The notes under the pieces: model-generated
The model's input: only the letters and a program-made list of their open reading frames with translations
Database searches by the model: none
What the model was told of the DNA's origin: nothing
Position numbers and translations under genes: made by a program
Assembly (NCBI GenBank): GCA_041752735.1
Contig: JBGSVW010000040.1
Location: forward strand, 1 to 43,384
Direction of reading: 5' to 3'
DNA from: UBA1422 sp041752735
Lineage (GTDB): Bacteria > Bacillota > Clostridia > Peptostreptococcales > Anaerovoracaceae
Length of the DNA: 43,384 bases
Shown here: piece after piece, positions 17,186-26,150 of the stretch
Numbering within the stretch: the first letter of the stretch is position 1
Layout: each line of letters opens with the position of its first letter

Positions 17186-19099
17186 ATGGGCACAATTATT
17201 TTTTTAATATTGTTTCCGCTGGTTGTGGCAGTAGCTCTTTTGATACTCAAGACGGACAAGCCACGAGACATCATCGTTAAAGGAGGCTCCGCAATTATCG
17301 CGGTTGCATCTGTGATTCTCGTAATTCAAAATTTCAGTACTGGAGGACAATATTTCGAATTCCATTCCGAAATCATCGGATATACCATGATGGGAATCGA
17401 AATTTGCCTAGGCGTACTGATTTTTTATTTAGGTATTAAATACAAAAAATACCTGGCTAGTGTTCTTGCAGCAATTCAAACGCCGCTCATGGTATGGTTC
17501 GAGTTGACCATCGGTCACAAACTCGAAGTAGCCAACAACATCTATGTGGATTGGCTTTCAATGATCATGGTATTGATCATCGGCATCATCGGCACATTAA
17601 TCTGTGTTTATGCCATCGGATACATGAAAGATTTCCAGCATCACCATGCCGGAGAAAAGGACAGAAGACCGTGGTTCTTCTTCCTCATGTTCCTGTTCTT
17701 GTCGGCAATGTTCGGCATCGTGATTTCCAACAACCTGGTTTGGTTGTATTTCTTCTGGGAAATCACTACTTTATGTTCCTTCTTCCTGATTGGTTACACC
17801 AAAACAGAAGAAGCGGTACGAAATTCTTTCAGAGCATTGATTATGAACCTGGCCGGTGGCATGGGTTTCGTCATTGCAATCATCATTTTGGGCACGTACT
17901 ATGGCACCATTGAGTTGAGCCAAATGCTCCTCATCGGATCCATGGGTTACAGCGTTGCGGCTCCGGCAATATTCCTTGCCTTCGCCGGAATCACCAAAGC
18001 AGCCCAAATGCCGTTCAACAGCTGGTTGCTTGGTGCAATGATTGCGCCGACACCAACTTCTGCTTTGCTCCATTCATCAACAATGGTCAAAGCCGGCGTA
18101 TTCCTGGTCATCAAACTGGCGCCAGTCCTAACGGGCAACATCGCCGGTCTTATGGTAGTACTGGTAGGCGGAATCACATTCCTCATGGCTTCATTTGCGG
18201 CCATCAACCAGCATAACGCCAAAAAGTTGCTGGCATATTCAACAGTCGCCAACCTGGGATTAATCGTTGCCTGTGCAGGCGTCGGTACGCCTGGGGCTGT
18301 ATGGGCCGGCGTTATGTTGATAATATTCCACGCCGTTACCAAGTCCCTCTTGTTCCTTTGTGTCGGTACTGCAGAGCATAACATCGGCAGTAGAGACATT
18401 GAGGATATGGATGGCTTGTTTGACAAGATGCCCCGACTGGCTTCTTTCATGCTCATCGGTATCGCAGGCATGTTCCTGGCTCCGTTGGGTATGTTGATTT
18501 CAAAATGGGCTGCCCTTTCTGCATTCGTAGATTCCGGCAACATTATCCTGATTCTGATCATATGCTTCGGCAGTGCTGCCACCTTGTTCTACTGGACCAA
18601 GTGGATGGGCAAAATGACATCGATTGTAGCCGGAGAAGAAAACATCGAAGGCAAAGTACATAGAGAAGAATGGTTCACCGAAGGTGCCCATGCGATTCTG
18701 ACAGTGTTGCTTTGCATCGGCTTCCCGCTAATTTCCAAATTCATGTTGGTTCCATATCTGGATACTGTTTTTGGAGCGACCGAAGGAGGTTTGGCTTTGA
18801 CCGCATACGATATGATTATCATGTGCATTATGATTGGTGTCATCGTCTTGATGTTTGCCTTCATGTTCGGCAAAACTAACAAACGAATTGTGCCTATTTA
18901 TCTATCAGGTGTCAACAAGGGTGACAATGTTACCTACGAAGGTTCCATGCAAAAAGACATGACCGTTTCACTTCGAAACTGGTACATGGATGGTTATTTC
19001 GGTGAAACGAAGATGAACCTGATTGGTGGCGTTGCCACTGGTGTAATCATCGTCGTGACGCTCGGCATGGTTACCGGAACAATTATAGGAGGTATGTAA
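17186..19099 (+). CDS. echA: Ech hydrogenase subunit A (NuoL/antiporter-like membrane subunit)
   Basis: Large polytopic ion-translocating subunit of the energy-converting hydrogenase, homologous to NuoL and Mrp antiporter subunits. 637 residues with roughly 16 or more hydrophobic segments. The proton-antiporter core is visible: LVWLYFFWEITTLCSFFLIGYT (conserved Glu), FAGITKAAQMPFNSWLLGAM and TPTSALLHSSTMVKAGVFLV, then LLAYSTVANLGLI. AAGGAGG precedes the ATG by about 7 bases. It heads a six-gene operon in the canonical A-F order. Ech couples ferredoxin oxidation and H2 formation to ion transport; which ion is moved cannot be read from this sequence. Confidence 0.93.
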   Translation: MGTIIFLILFPLVVAVALLILKTDKPRDIIVKGGSAIIAVASVILVIQNFSTGGQYFEFHSEIIGYTMMGIEICLGVLIFYLGIKYKKYLASVLAAIQTPLMVWFELTIGHKLEVANNIYVDWLSMIMVLIIGIIGTLICVYAIGYMKDFQHHHAGEKDRRPWFFFLMFLFLSAMFGIVISNNLVWLYFFWEITTLCSFFLIGYTKTEEAVRNSFRALIMNLAGGMGFVIAIIILGTYYGTIELSQMLLIGSMGYSVAAPAIFLAFAGITKAAQMPFNSWLLGAMIAPTPTSALLHSSTMVKAGVFLVIKLAPVLTGNIAGLMVVLVGGITFLMASFAAINQHNAKKLLAYSTVANLGLIVACAGVGTPGAVWAGVMLIIFHAVTKSLLFLCVGTAEHNIGSRDIEDMDGLFDKMPRLASFMLIGIAGMFLAPLGMLISKWAALSAFVDSGNIILILIICFGSAATLFYWTKWMGKMTSIVAGEENIEGKVHREEWFTEGAHAILTVLLCIGFPLISKFMLVPYLDTVFGATEGGLALTAYDMIIMCIMIGVIVLMFAFMFGKTNKRIVPIYLSGVNKGDNVTYEGSMQKDMTVSLRNWYMDGYFGETKMNLIGGVATGVIIVVTLGMVTGTIIGGM

Positions 19100-19100
19100 A

Positions 19101-19961
19101 ATGACTACAGTATTAAGTGTAATTGCATACTTGATCCTTGCACCGGCGGTTGGCGGCCTGTTGGCCGGACTTGACAGAATTGTCAGTGCCAGAATGCAGG
19201 GAAGAGTGGGACCTCCGTTGCTCCAGCCTTTCTATGATGTATTTAAACTCACAGAAAAAGAAAACATTACCGTCAACAAAATTCAGGATTTCTATGTGTT
19301 ATGCTTCTTCGTGTTTGTTGTCATCACCGGTGTATTCTTCTTTGCAGGAGAAAGTCTCTTGATGATTATCTTCACATTGACGCTTGCCAGCGTATTCCTG
19401 ATTCTGGCTGCCTTCTCATCCAATTCTCCATACGCCCAGGTGGGTGCAGAAAGAGAACTGTTGCTGATGATGGCTTATGAACCCATGGTACTATTAACCG
19501 CAATCGGTTTTTACATCCAATCCGGTTCCTTCCGTGTGGATGATATCCTTGGATCAGTGACAATGCCTTTGTTGCCGCTCATTGGAATCTTCGCCGGATA
19601 CGTGTACATTTTGACCATCAAATTCCGAAAATCACCGTTTGACCTTTCAACTTCCCACCATGGGCATCAAGAACTGGTCAAAGGTCTGACAACAGAGTTT
19701 TCAGGTAAAACCCTGGCCATCATGGAGGTGGCTCACTGGTACGAAAACGTGTTCCTGCTGGGTATTGTGTTCTTGTTCTTCATGAATGGTTCCGCCCTGA
19801 TGGTTGTCGTTGGGTTGATTATCTGCGCCGTGACATACTTCTTCGAAGTATTCATTGACAACACTTTTGCGAGAGTGAAGTGGCAGCTGGCGCTGAACTA
19901 CGCATGGGCCGTCGCCCTTGTGCTTGGTGGCATCAACCTTTTCATATTAATTTTAGGATAG
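19101..19961 (+). CDS. echB: Ech hydrogenase subunit B (NuoH-like membrane subunit)
   Basis: Membrane anchor that connects the soluble hydrogenase module to the pump, homologous to NuoH. 286 residues, about eight transmembrane segments. Family motifs include GLDRIVSARMQGRVGPPLLQPFYDVFKL at the N-terminus, AFSSNSPYAQVGAERELLLMMAYEP, and FRKSPFDLSTSHHGHQELVKGLTTEFSG. GGAGG lies eight bases before the ATG, within the last codons of echA. Confidence 0.95.
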   Translation: MTTVLSVIAYLILAPAVGGLLAGLDRIVSARMQGRVGPPLLQPFYDVFKLTEKENITVNKIQDFYVLCFFVFVVITGVFFFAGESLLMIIFTLTLASVFLILAAFSSNSPYAQVGAERELLLMMAYEPMVLLTAIGFYIQSGSFRVDDILGSVTMPLLPLIGIFAGYVYILTIKFRKSPFDLSTSHHGHQELVKGLTTEFSGKTLAIMEVAHWYENVFLLGIVFLFFMNGSALMVVVGLIICAVTYFFEVFIDNTFARVKWQLALNYAWAVALVLGGINLFILILG

Positions 19962-19971
19962 GAGGAGACCA

Positions 19972-20478
19972 ATGTCATATGTAACAAAATCACCATGGAT
20001 CATTCATTATGATGGTTCCAGCTGCAACGGTTGCGACATAGAAGTATTGGCTTGCCTTACTCCGATGTATGACGTTGAACGTTTTGGCATTATCAATACC
20101 GGTAATCCAAAGCATGCTGACGTGTTCCTTGTGACCGGTGCGGTCAACGAACAAAACAAGGAAGTTGTGAAGCAGATATATGAGCAAATGCCCGAACCCA
20201 AAGCAGTCGTCGCCATTGGTATCTGTGCCTGCACAGGTGGCGTATTCAGCGATTGCTACAATGTAATGGGTGGGGTGGACACAGTAATTCCTGTGGACTG
20301 CTATGTGCCCGGATGTGCCGCACGGCCTGAAGCCATCATTGATGGTGTGGTTGCCGGACTAGGTGTATTGGCAGCAAAAAGAGAAGCAATGGATGTTGCT
20401 GTTTCCCAGGCCAAACTGGACAAAGCCCAGGGTAATGCACCCTCGCAGCAAACTGAGGAGGTAAAAGCCAATGACTGA
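19972..20478 (+). CDS. echC: Ech hydrogenase subunit C ([NiFe]-hydrogenase small subunit, NuoB-like)
   Basis: Small subunit that carries the proximal [4Fe-4S] cluster passing electrons between EchF and the Ni-Fe site. 168 residues. Ligands are visible as C18-x2-C21 (SSCNGCDIE), the Cys in GICACTGG, and the Cys in VPGCAARPE. Single-cluster form like NuoB/EchC, with no Tat signal. AGGAGG precedes the start, and the last 8 bases overlap echD. Confidence 0.96.
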   Translation: MSYVTKSPWIIHYDGSSCNGCDIEVLACLTPMYDVERFGIINTGNPKHADVFLVTGAVNEQNKEVVKQIYEQMPEPKAVVAIGICACTGGVFSDCYNVMGGVDTVIPVDCYVPGCAARPEAIIDGVVAGLGVLAAKREAMDVAVSQAKLDKAQGNAPSQQTEEVKAND

Positions 20479-20830
20479 TAAAAAATATATGGTTCAGGAT
20501 TTTATATCGCATGAACCAGACGCTCTGTTGTCAGCCGTGAGAGATCTCAAAGGTGAGGGATACAGACTGATTCAGATCTGTGGCAGCCTAAAAGAAGACG
20601 GAATCGAAGTAATGTATTCTTTTGACAAGGACAACATTGCCAAGAATCTCAAAATCTTGCTTGCTCAAGACGAAAAAATCGAAAGCATTTCCGGAGAATA
20701 TTGGCCTGCATTCATTTATGAGAATGAAGTCCATGACTTATTTGGAATCACCTTTAAACATTTGGCCCTGGACTTCGGCGGGAAATTCTTCAAAGTTTCC
20801 GAGCCCACTCCATGGAACCCGAAGAATTAA
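20471..20830 (+). CDS. echD: Ech hydrogenase subunit D (NuoC-like)
   Basis: Soluble accessory subunit homologous to the N-terminal part of NuoC. 119 residues, with the family signature EYWPAFIYENEVHDLFGITFKHLALDFGGKFF (compare NuoC 'ERE..D..GI.F.GHP'). The ATG lies inside the end of echC with GAGGAGG upstream. No cofactor motif is expected and none is seen. Confidence 0.92.
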   Translation: MTDKKYMVQDFISHEPDALLSAVRDLKGEGYRLIQICGSLKEDGIEVMYSFDKDNIAKNLKILLAQDEKIESISGEYWPAFIYENEVHDLFGITFKHLALDFGGKFFKVSEPTPWNPKN

Positions 20831-20848
20831 GAAAGGAAGGTAGAAACT

Positions 20849-21928
20849 ATGGGAAAACGAACTATTATTCCTTTCGGACCACAGCATCCTGTTTTGCCTG
20901 AGCCAATCCATCTGGATTTGGTCGTTGAAGACGAGACAGTCATTGAAGCCATCCCTTCTATAGGGTTTATCCATAGAGGTTTGGAAAAACTAGTGGAAAA
21001 AAAGGAATATACCGAAATGGTATATGTCATTGAAAGAATCTGCGGCATTTGCAGCTTCGGCCACGGCTGGGGTTATTGCGCTGCAGTAGAAGGTATGATG
21101 GGTATTGAAGTGCCGGATCGTGCTGATTATCTGAGAACCATTTGGCACGAACTGGGCAGAATGCATAGCCATCTATTATGGCTTGGACTGACAGCCGATG
21201 GTTTTGGCTTTGAAAGCCTGTTTATGCATTGCTGGAGGGTCCGTGAGACTGTCCTGGACATCTTCGAAAACACCACCGGCGGTCGAGTTATTTTCTCGGT
21301 CTGCAAAGTGGGCGGCGTTCGAAAAGACATCGACAATAAAACTCTGCGTGAAATGGTAAACACACTTAGGAAGCTAGAAAAAGAAATAAAAGCACTTACC
21401 GATGTATTCTTGGAAGATCGATCTGTCAAGAGCCGTCTTTGCGGAATTGGTACCTTATCTATGCAGGAAGCGATAGATCTTTGTGCTGTTGGACCTATGG
21501 CCAGAGCATCCGGCGTCGCGCAGGATATGAGAAGCAATGGCCACGGTAAATATCTGGAGTTGGGATTTGAGCCCATTGTTGAAACAGACGGAGACTGCTA
21601 TGCCAGATGCAAGGTTAGAATCCGCGAAGTCTTCCAGAGTATCGATTTAATCGAAAAAGCTGTCGATCAAATGCCGGACGGCGAAATTTCTGTTCCCGTC
21701 AAAGGCAATCCGGATGGCGAGTTCTTCATTCGTTTAGAGCAGCCGAGAGGCGAGGCGGTTTACTATGCAAAAGGTCAGGGAACGAAGTTCCTGGAGCGTA
21801 TGCGTGTTCGGACACCGACCAACGCCAATATCCCTGCTATGGTTAAAACACTGCAAGGTTGCGATTTGGCCGATGTGCCCATGTTGGTATTGACCATTGA
21901 CCCATGCATTAGTTGTACAGAAAGGTAG
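20849..21928 (+). CDS. echE: Ech hydrogenase subunit E ([NiFe]-hydrogenase large subunit)
   Basis: Catalytic subunit holding the Ni-Fe centre, homologous to NuoD. 359 residues. All four ligand cysteines are present: C65 and C68 in RICGICSFGH, and C353 and C356 in DPCISCTER. The protein stops three residues after C356, so there is no C-terminal extension to cleave, as reported for group 4 CooH/EchE-type large subunits. The active site should therefore be assembled by the hyp products at 33330-39176 without an endopeptidase. AAAGGAAGG precedes the ATG. Confidence 0.97.
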   Translation: MGKRTIIPFGPQHPVLPEPIHLDLVVEDETVIEAIPSIGFIHRGLEKLVEKKEYTEMVYVIERICGICSFGHGWGYCAAVEGMMGIEVPDRADYLRTIWHELGRMHSHLLWLGLTADGFGFESLFMHCWRVRETVLDIFENTTGGRVIFSVCKVGGVRKDIDNKTLREMVNTLRKLEKEIKALTDVFLEDRSVKSRLCGIGTLSMQEAIDLCAVGPMARASGVAQDMRSNGHGKYLELGFEPIVETDGDCYARCKVRIREVFQSIDLIEKAVDQMPDGEISVPVKGNPDGEFFIRLEQPRGEAVYYAKGQGTKFLERMRVRTPTNANIPAMVKTLQGCDLADVPMLVLTIDPCISCTER

Positions 21929-21937
21929 GTGAGAGAT

Positions 21938-22327
21938 ATGGCAATCTTTAAAATTGGTAAAGTCGTAATGTCCAGCTTATTCAAAAAGCCGGCAACTCTC
22001 ATGTACCCTGTAATACCAAGGCAGTGGCAGGAGAGAACCCGAGGGCATATTTCCATCGTTGAAAAGGACTGTATCCTTTGCAGCATTTGTTCCAAAAGAT
22101 GCCCGACCCATGCAATTACAGTAGACAGGGAGGGCCGTACGTGGACCATCAATAGAATGGATTGTGTTCAGTGTGGATCTTGCGCCGAAAATTGCCCCAA
22201 AAAATGTCTAACTATGGAACAACAATATTCCGCGCCTAGCACTGTCAAAACCATCGATGTTCATGACATCCCGGTGGTTGAGAAAAAAGTGGCACCGCAA
22301 GCAGCGGAAGCCCCGGTCGCAGGTTAA
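21938..22327 (+). CDS. echF: Ech hydrogenase subunit F (two-[4Fe-4S] ferredoxin subunit)
   Basis: Electron-input subunit that takes electrons from ferredoxin; NuoI-like polyferredoxin. 129 residues from the ATG at 21938. Two clusters: CILCSICSKRCPTHAI and CVQCGSCAENCPKKCL. A GTG at 21929 would add three residues, but MAIFKIGKVVMSSLFKKPAT is the typical family start and GGTGAG sits just before it. The C-terminal ~25 residues are Ala/Val/Pro-rich and not conserved. Last gene of the operon. Confidence 0.95.
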   Translation: MAIFKIGKVVMSSLFKKPATLMYPVIPRQWQERTRGHISIVEKDCILCSICSKRCPTHAITVDREGRTWTINRMDCVQCGSCAENCPKKCLTMEQQYSAPSTVKTIDVHDIPVVEKKVAPQAAEAPVAG

Positions 22328-22457
22328 TCTGCGCTGGTAATTCGAAAGAAAAGGTCCTGAAGGTAGATTTTGATGGCAGCACGCGTGCAGCAACCACATC
22401 AAAGAAACCGGATGGAGCGCCTTTCCTTTAAATAGGTCGAGACCAAATTCTAGTACA
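22328..22457 (+). other. 3' untranslated stretch after echF, possibly structured
   Basis: This 130-nt stretch between the echF stop and the terminator has no credible gene. It can form a 7-bp stem TTTGATG (22368-22374) with CATCAAA (22397-22403) enclosing a loop that contains the palindrome GCACGCGTGC, plus GCGC blocks at 22331 and 22417. It matches no riboswitch class that I recognise. It may simply be a long 3' UTR. Confidence 0.3.
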
Positions 22458-22497
22458 GAACGCAGCGGTTGCTCTTGCAGCCGCTGTGTTCTTTTTT
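22458..22497 (+). terminator. Intrinsic terminator of the ech operon
   Basis: GAACGCAGCGG (22458-22468) pairs with CCGCTGTGTTC (22481-22491), with one G-T pair; the stem continues inward to a TCTT loop (22473-22476), about 15 bp in total, and is followed by six T residues. It separates ech from rnf. Confidence 0.93.
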
Positions 22498-22520
22498 GAT
22501 TCGAATGATCCGGCAATAAC

Positions 22521-22540
22521 TTGTACAAAAAATAATACAA
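22521..22540. promoter_or_regulatory. Palindromic operator upstream of rnf (TTGTA-N10-TACAA)
   Basis: TTGTACAAAAAATAATACAA lies between the ech terminator and rnfC. Read on the minus strand it matches the nifJ palindrome (27699-27718) at 17 of 20 positions. The 20-bp length differs from the 18-bp Rex consensus, so the binding protein is unknown. Confidence 0.6.
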
Positions 22541-22579
22541 AATACATTACCAAAGGTGTAGATTTTTATACAAAATAAA

Positions 22580-22585
22580 TATAAT
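22580..22585 (+). promoter_or_regulatory. Candidate -10 box for the rnf operon
   Basis: A perfect TATAAT in an AT-rich stretch, about 60 bp before rnfC. The hexamer 17 bp upstream (TGTAGA) is a poor -35 box, which suits a regulated promoter. Transcription would start near 22592, placing the operator centre around -61. Confidence 0.45.
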
Positions 22586-22646
22586 ATATACAGAATTAAT
22601 CAAATCTTTATAAGAGGTTATAAAATTGAATCGAACGGAGAAGTAA

Positions 22647-23990
22647 ATGAGCTGGAACAAATCCCCCTTTGCCTCCTTATTCAATCCAAAGGGTCATATG
22701 AAAAGCATTCATGTGAAACACTTTAAGACCACTGAGGATAAGGAAACTAGGCAAATCAAGGTGCCTTCCATGGTATTTATATCCATGGCACAGCACATTG
22801 GACCTCCCTGCAAACCGCTGGTGAAAGAGGGTGACGTGGTAGCCGTTGGGCAACCCATAGGAGATACTGACGCATTTGTCAGCGCACCCATTCACGCAAG
22901 CGTATCAGGGAAAGTGGATAAGATCGGAAAAATCCGGTCGGTCACGGGAGGGCAGGACGCCGTGATTTCCATAAAATCGGACAAGAAGCAAACCCTTTGG
23001 GAAGGAATTTCGGTCCCGCAGGTATCTAACTATGAAGAATTTCTCAGGGAAATTCGAAAAAGCGGGCTGGTAGGTCTGGGAGGCGCAGCTTTCCCAACCC
23101 ACGTCAAATATAGCCCTAAAAATCTGGACCAGGTAGACACACTGATTATCAATGGCGCTGAATGCGAGCCTTTTATCACATCTGACTACCGCACCATGCT
23201 TGAGGACACAGAAGATATTTTCAGCGGCATCGCCCTGACAGCAAAATATCTTTCCATCGATAAAGTATTTATCGCAATTGAAAGCAACAAACCAAAAGCC
23301 ATTGCATTATTCAGTAAAATCATCCAAGAGCGTAAACTGGACAACATCACATTGGTCACCCTCAAAAGCACATACCCACAGGGAGCTGAACGTGTCCTGA
23401 TTTATGAAGTAACAGGCAAAGTAATGAACGCGGGGGTTCTGCCGGCCGATCTGGGCGTATTGGTTTCCAACATCGCTACCATAGCCTTCGTTGGACAATA
23501 TTTCCGCACCGGGGTTCCACTGGTGTCCAAAAAAATCACAGTTGACGGTTCTGCAGTTAAAACTCCTGCCAATCTATTGGTCCCCATTGGGACCCCCATC
23601 ACCGATTTGATGGAGGCCTGTGGTGGATATCGTGGTAAGCCTGACAAAATTATTATGGGCGGTCCTATGATGGGACGAACGGTTTTTTCAGATACCCTAC
23701 CTATACTTAAAAACAACAACGCCATCCTGGCATTTACAGGCAGGCAGGCAGTGATTTCGGAAGAAACACCCTGCATCAATTGTGGACGTTGTTATTTTGC
23801 ATGCCCCTTTGATTTGCTACCGTATGCGATGTACAAAGCGTATGACAACCGTGACATGGATACCCTTGAACGGTTGCGCGTGATGCAGTGTATGGAATGC
23901 GGAAGCTGCAGTTTTGTTTGTCCTGCCAAAAAACCACTGAGCTTTACAAACAAAATGGGCAAAGAACGATTAAGGGAGGCGAAAAAATAA
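22647..23990 (+). CDS. rnfC: Rnf complex subunit RnfC
   Basis: Peripheral NADH-side subunit of the ion-translocating ferredoxin:NAD+ oxidoreductase. 447 residues. The NuoF-like nucleotide/FMN region is visible (GLVGLGGAAFPTHVKYSP, DTLIINGAECEPFITSDYR, YPQGAE, GGPMMGR). Two [4Fe-4S] motifs follow near the C-terminus: CINCGRCYFACPFDLLPY and CMECGSCSFVCPAKKPL. CGGAGAAG precedes the ATG. First gene of a six-gene operon in the order C-D-G-E-A-B, standard for Firmicutes. Confidence 0.97.
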   Translation: MSWNKSPFASLFNPKGHMKSIHVKHFKTTEDKETRQIKVPSMVFISMAQHIGPPCKPLVKEGDVVAVGQPIGDTDAFVSAPIHASVSGKVDKIGKIRSVTGGQDAVISIKSDKKQTLWEGISVPQVSNYEEFLREIRKSGLVGLGGAAFPTHVKYSPKNLDQVDTLIINGAECEPFITSDYRTMLEDTEDIFSGIALTAKYLSIDKVFIAIESNKPKAIALFSKIIQERKLDNITLVTLKSTYPQGAERVLIYEVTGKVMNAGVLPADLGVLVSNIATIAFVGQYFRTGVPLVSKKITVDGSAVKTPANLLVPIGTPITDLMEACGGYRGKPDKIIMGGPMMGRTVFSDTLPILKNNNAILAFTGRQAVISEETPCINCGRCYFACPFDLLPYAMYKAYDNRDMDTLERLRVMQCMECGSCSFVCPAKKPLSFTNKMGKERLREAKK

Positions 23991-23992
23991 CG

Positions 23993-24970
23993 ATGGATAC
24001 TTTAAGAAACAAACATCACTTGAAGTTGACGGTAACAGCGTCACCCCATTTGGTTTCAGAGATGTCAACATCTCGAATTATGTTTTTCGTTGGCGTTGCT
24101 TTGCTTCCGGCACTAATGGCTAGCACCTATTATTTTGGCCTTCGAGTGTTGACTATGACAGTTGTATGTATTGTAACATGCGTAGTGCTGGAATACGTAT
24201 TCAACATGATTTTAAAACGCCAGCAGACTGTGGGTGACTACAGCGCAGTGGTGACCGGAATGCTCATTGCATTCAATTTACCATCAAACTTTCCTTATAC
24301 TATGGCGATTGTCGGCTGTTTTGTGGCCATCGTCGTGGTGAAGCAACTTTTCGGTGGCATCGGCCAAAACATTGTGAATCCTGCCATTGCGGCACGTGTC
24401 GTACTATTGGTGTCTTTCCCTGTGGAAATGACATCTTGGCCGGTTCCGACACCCTTATTCCAAAGTGGATCGCAAGTAGTGGATGGAGTGACCGCCGCAA
24501 CGCCCCTGAACTTATGGCAACAGGGGGAAGCGATCCCAAATAATGTTGATCTTTTTCTCGGAAATGTAGGTGGTTCCATGGCTGAAGTCAGTGCCCTGGC
24601 TATCCTCATCGGATTTGTATTTTTAATGTACAAAAGAATTGTAGCACCCATAATTCCTGTTACATTCATCGGTACCGTATTTCTAATGGCAGTTCTTGCA
24701 GGGGAAGACCCGGTCTTTCAGATTCTGGCAGGTGGCGTCATGTTGGGAGCCTGTTTCATGGCTACCGATTATGTAACATCGCCCACACTTCCGCTGGGCC
24801 AAATTATTTTTGGTATCGGATGTGGCTTGATTACCATGGTGATACGACTGTTCGGCAATTTCCCTGAGGGCGTGTCCTTTGCGATTTTATTCATGAATCT
24901 TTTGACACCTCAAATAGATGCCTTCTGCAATGCAATGATTGTAAGAAAGTATAAAAGGAGGGGACAATGA
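23993..24970 (+). CDS. rnfD: Rnf complex subunit RnfD
   Basis: Membrane flavoprotein subunit, 325 residues with about eight to ten transmembrane segments. The covalent FMN site is DGVTAATPL (the Thr before P), and the GIGQNIVNPAIAARV motif is present. The frame is open into rnfC, but the family start is MDTLRNKHHLKLTVTASPH, so I chose the ATG at 23993, three bases after the rnfC stop; GGGAGG is somewhat distant (about 14 nt). It overlaps rnfG by ATGA. Confidence 0.94.
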   Translation: MDTLRNKHHLKLTVTASPHLVSEMSTSRIMFFVGVALLPALMASTYYFGLRVLTMTVVCIVTCVVLEYVFNMILKRQQTVGDYSAVVTGMLIAFNLPSNFPYTMAIVGCFVAIVVVKQLFGGIGQNIVNPAIAARVVLLVSFPVEMTSWPVPTPLFQSGSQVVDGVTAATPLNLWQQGEAIPNNVDLFLGNVGGSMAEVSALAILIGFVFLMYKRIVAPIIPVTFIGTVFLMAVLAGEDPVFQILAGGVMLGACFMATDYVTSPTLPLGQIIFGIGCGLITMVIRLFGNFPEGVSFAILFMNLLTPQIDAFCNAMIVRKYKRRGQ

Positions 24971-25470
24971 TGAATACGAAAGAAATTAGATCTACCCGGA
25001 TCCGGAAATATGTCGTTCCTACGCTTGTTCTAGTCATTATTTGTATCTTTGTTACCGGTGCATTGGCGTTTACCTATGGCATGACCGCACCAACCATACA
25101 AAAAAATCTGGAAGAACTGGAACGTTTGGCTGCAGAAGAAGTCTTAGGCGGTCTGGAAGGCATAGCCTTGAAAGTACAGGTAAAAAGCTATGGAGGAAAA
25201 CTCCAGGCAATCGTGGGGATTTCCCAAAATGGGGAAGTTACCGGTGTTAAGGTGCTGTCCCATACCGATACGCCGGGACTAGGTACGCAACCTATGAAGG
25301 CGGACTATTTAAAACAGTATATCGGACTCACTAAGTTGACATCGGATCATATCAAAGATGATTCGACAGTTGATGCAGTAACGGGAGCAACCATCTCCTC
25401 CAACGCCATTTATCATGCTGTTCAAATGGCGCTGGCCGAGTATAAGGAATCAGGGGGTGGACAAGAATGA
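24967..25470 (+). CDS. rnfG: Rnf complex subunit RnfG
   Basis: Periplasm-side flavoprotein subunit anchored by one N-terminal membrane segment (VVPTLVLVIICIFVTGALAFTYG). 167 residues. The covalent FMN motif DAVTGATISSNAI is intact near the C-terminus. GGAGG precedes the ATG, which overlaps the rnfD stop as ATGA. A second ATG three bases later is equally possible. The 3' end overlaps rnfE by four bases. Confidence 0.94.
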   Translation: MMNTKEIRSTRIRKYVVPTLVLVIICIFVTGALAFTYGMTAPTIQKNLEELERLAAEEVLGGLEGIALKVQVKSYGGKLQAIVGISQNGEVTGVKVLSHTDTPGLGTQPMKADYLKQYIGLTKLTSDHIKDDSTVDAVTGATISSNAIYHAVQMALAEYKESGGGQE

Positions 25471-26150
25471 AAAACAAATTGAAGACATTAACCAACGGGA
25501 TACTAAAAGAAAATCCTGTTTTGGTGTTGCTTTTGGGACTGTGTCCCACCTTAGCGACCACCACCGGAGCAATCAATGGGTTTGGCATGGGTATTTCGAC
25601 CATGGCAGTACTGGTTTGTTCCAACATGGTGATTGCACTACTTAAAGATATCATTCCAAACAAAGTCCGTGTGCCCGCCTATATCGTTGTCATAGCAGGG
25701 TTTGTAACTATCGTACAAATGCTATTGAAGGCCTACTTACCCACCTTAGATGCGGCACTGGGGCTTTATATTCCATTGATTGTAGTCAACTGTATTATCT
25801 TTGGCCGTGCGGAGATGTTCGCCAGCAAAAATAGTGTGCTGAATTCCGCGATGGATGGGATTGGCATGGGCATTGGATTCACCTTGGCGCTAACGGCTAT
25901 TGGTTTTATCCGGGAAGCCCTTGGGAGTGGAACATTCTTTGGATTAGCTTTCGCAGGAGAAGCTTGGACGCCCATGATGATTTTCATGTTGGCCCCCGGC
26001 GGATTCTTTGTACTGGCAATAATCATTGCCACCATCAATTGGCTGTCAAAAGGACAGGCCATAAAAAAGAAAGAAATTGGCTGCGACGGTTGTCCCATGA
26101 TTGAACAATGTGGCGGTTATTGTGACAGAGAGGAGGGGAGACTCGCATGA
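25467..26150 (+). CDS. rnfE: Rnf complex subunit RnfE, with a cysteine-rich C-terminal tail
   Basis: Integral membrane subunit, 227 residues, about six transmembrane helices, with NPVLVLLLGLCPTLATT at the N-terminus, the typical RnfE start that includes a membrane cysteine thought to help hold an Fe-S centre with RnfA. The C-terminal ~30 residues (KKKEIGCDGCPMIEQCGG then YCDREEG) add four cysteines in a C-x2-C-x5-C-x3-C pattern. Tails of this kind vary among RnfE proteins; the function is unknown. Overlaps rnfA by ATGA. Confidence 0.93.
   Translation: MKNKLKTLTNGILKENPVLVLLLGLCPTLATTTGAINGFGMGISTMAVLVCSNMVIALLKDIIPNKVRVPAYIVVIAGFVTIVQMLLKAYLPTLDAALGLYIPLIVVNCIIFGRAEMFASKNSVLNSAMDGIGMGIGFTLALTAIGFIREALGSGTFFGLAFAGEAWTPMMIFMLAPGGFFVLAIIIATINWLSKGQAIKKKEIGCDGCPMIEQCGGYCDREEGRLA

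Noticed and set aside
22328..22457. Known riboswitch (cyclic-di-GMP, Moco, cobalamin, THF, NiCo) between echF and rnfC
   Set aside because: I could not match the conserved core of any of these classes; the stretch lies before the ech terminator and not in front of a translation start.
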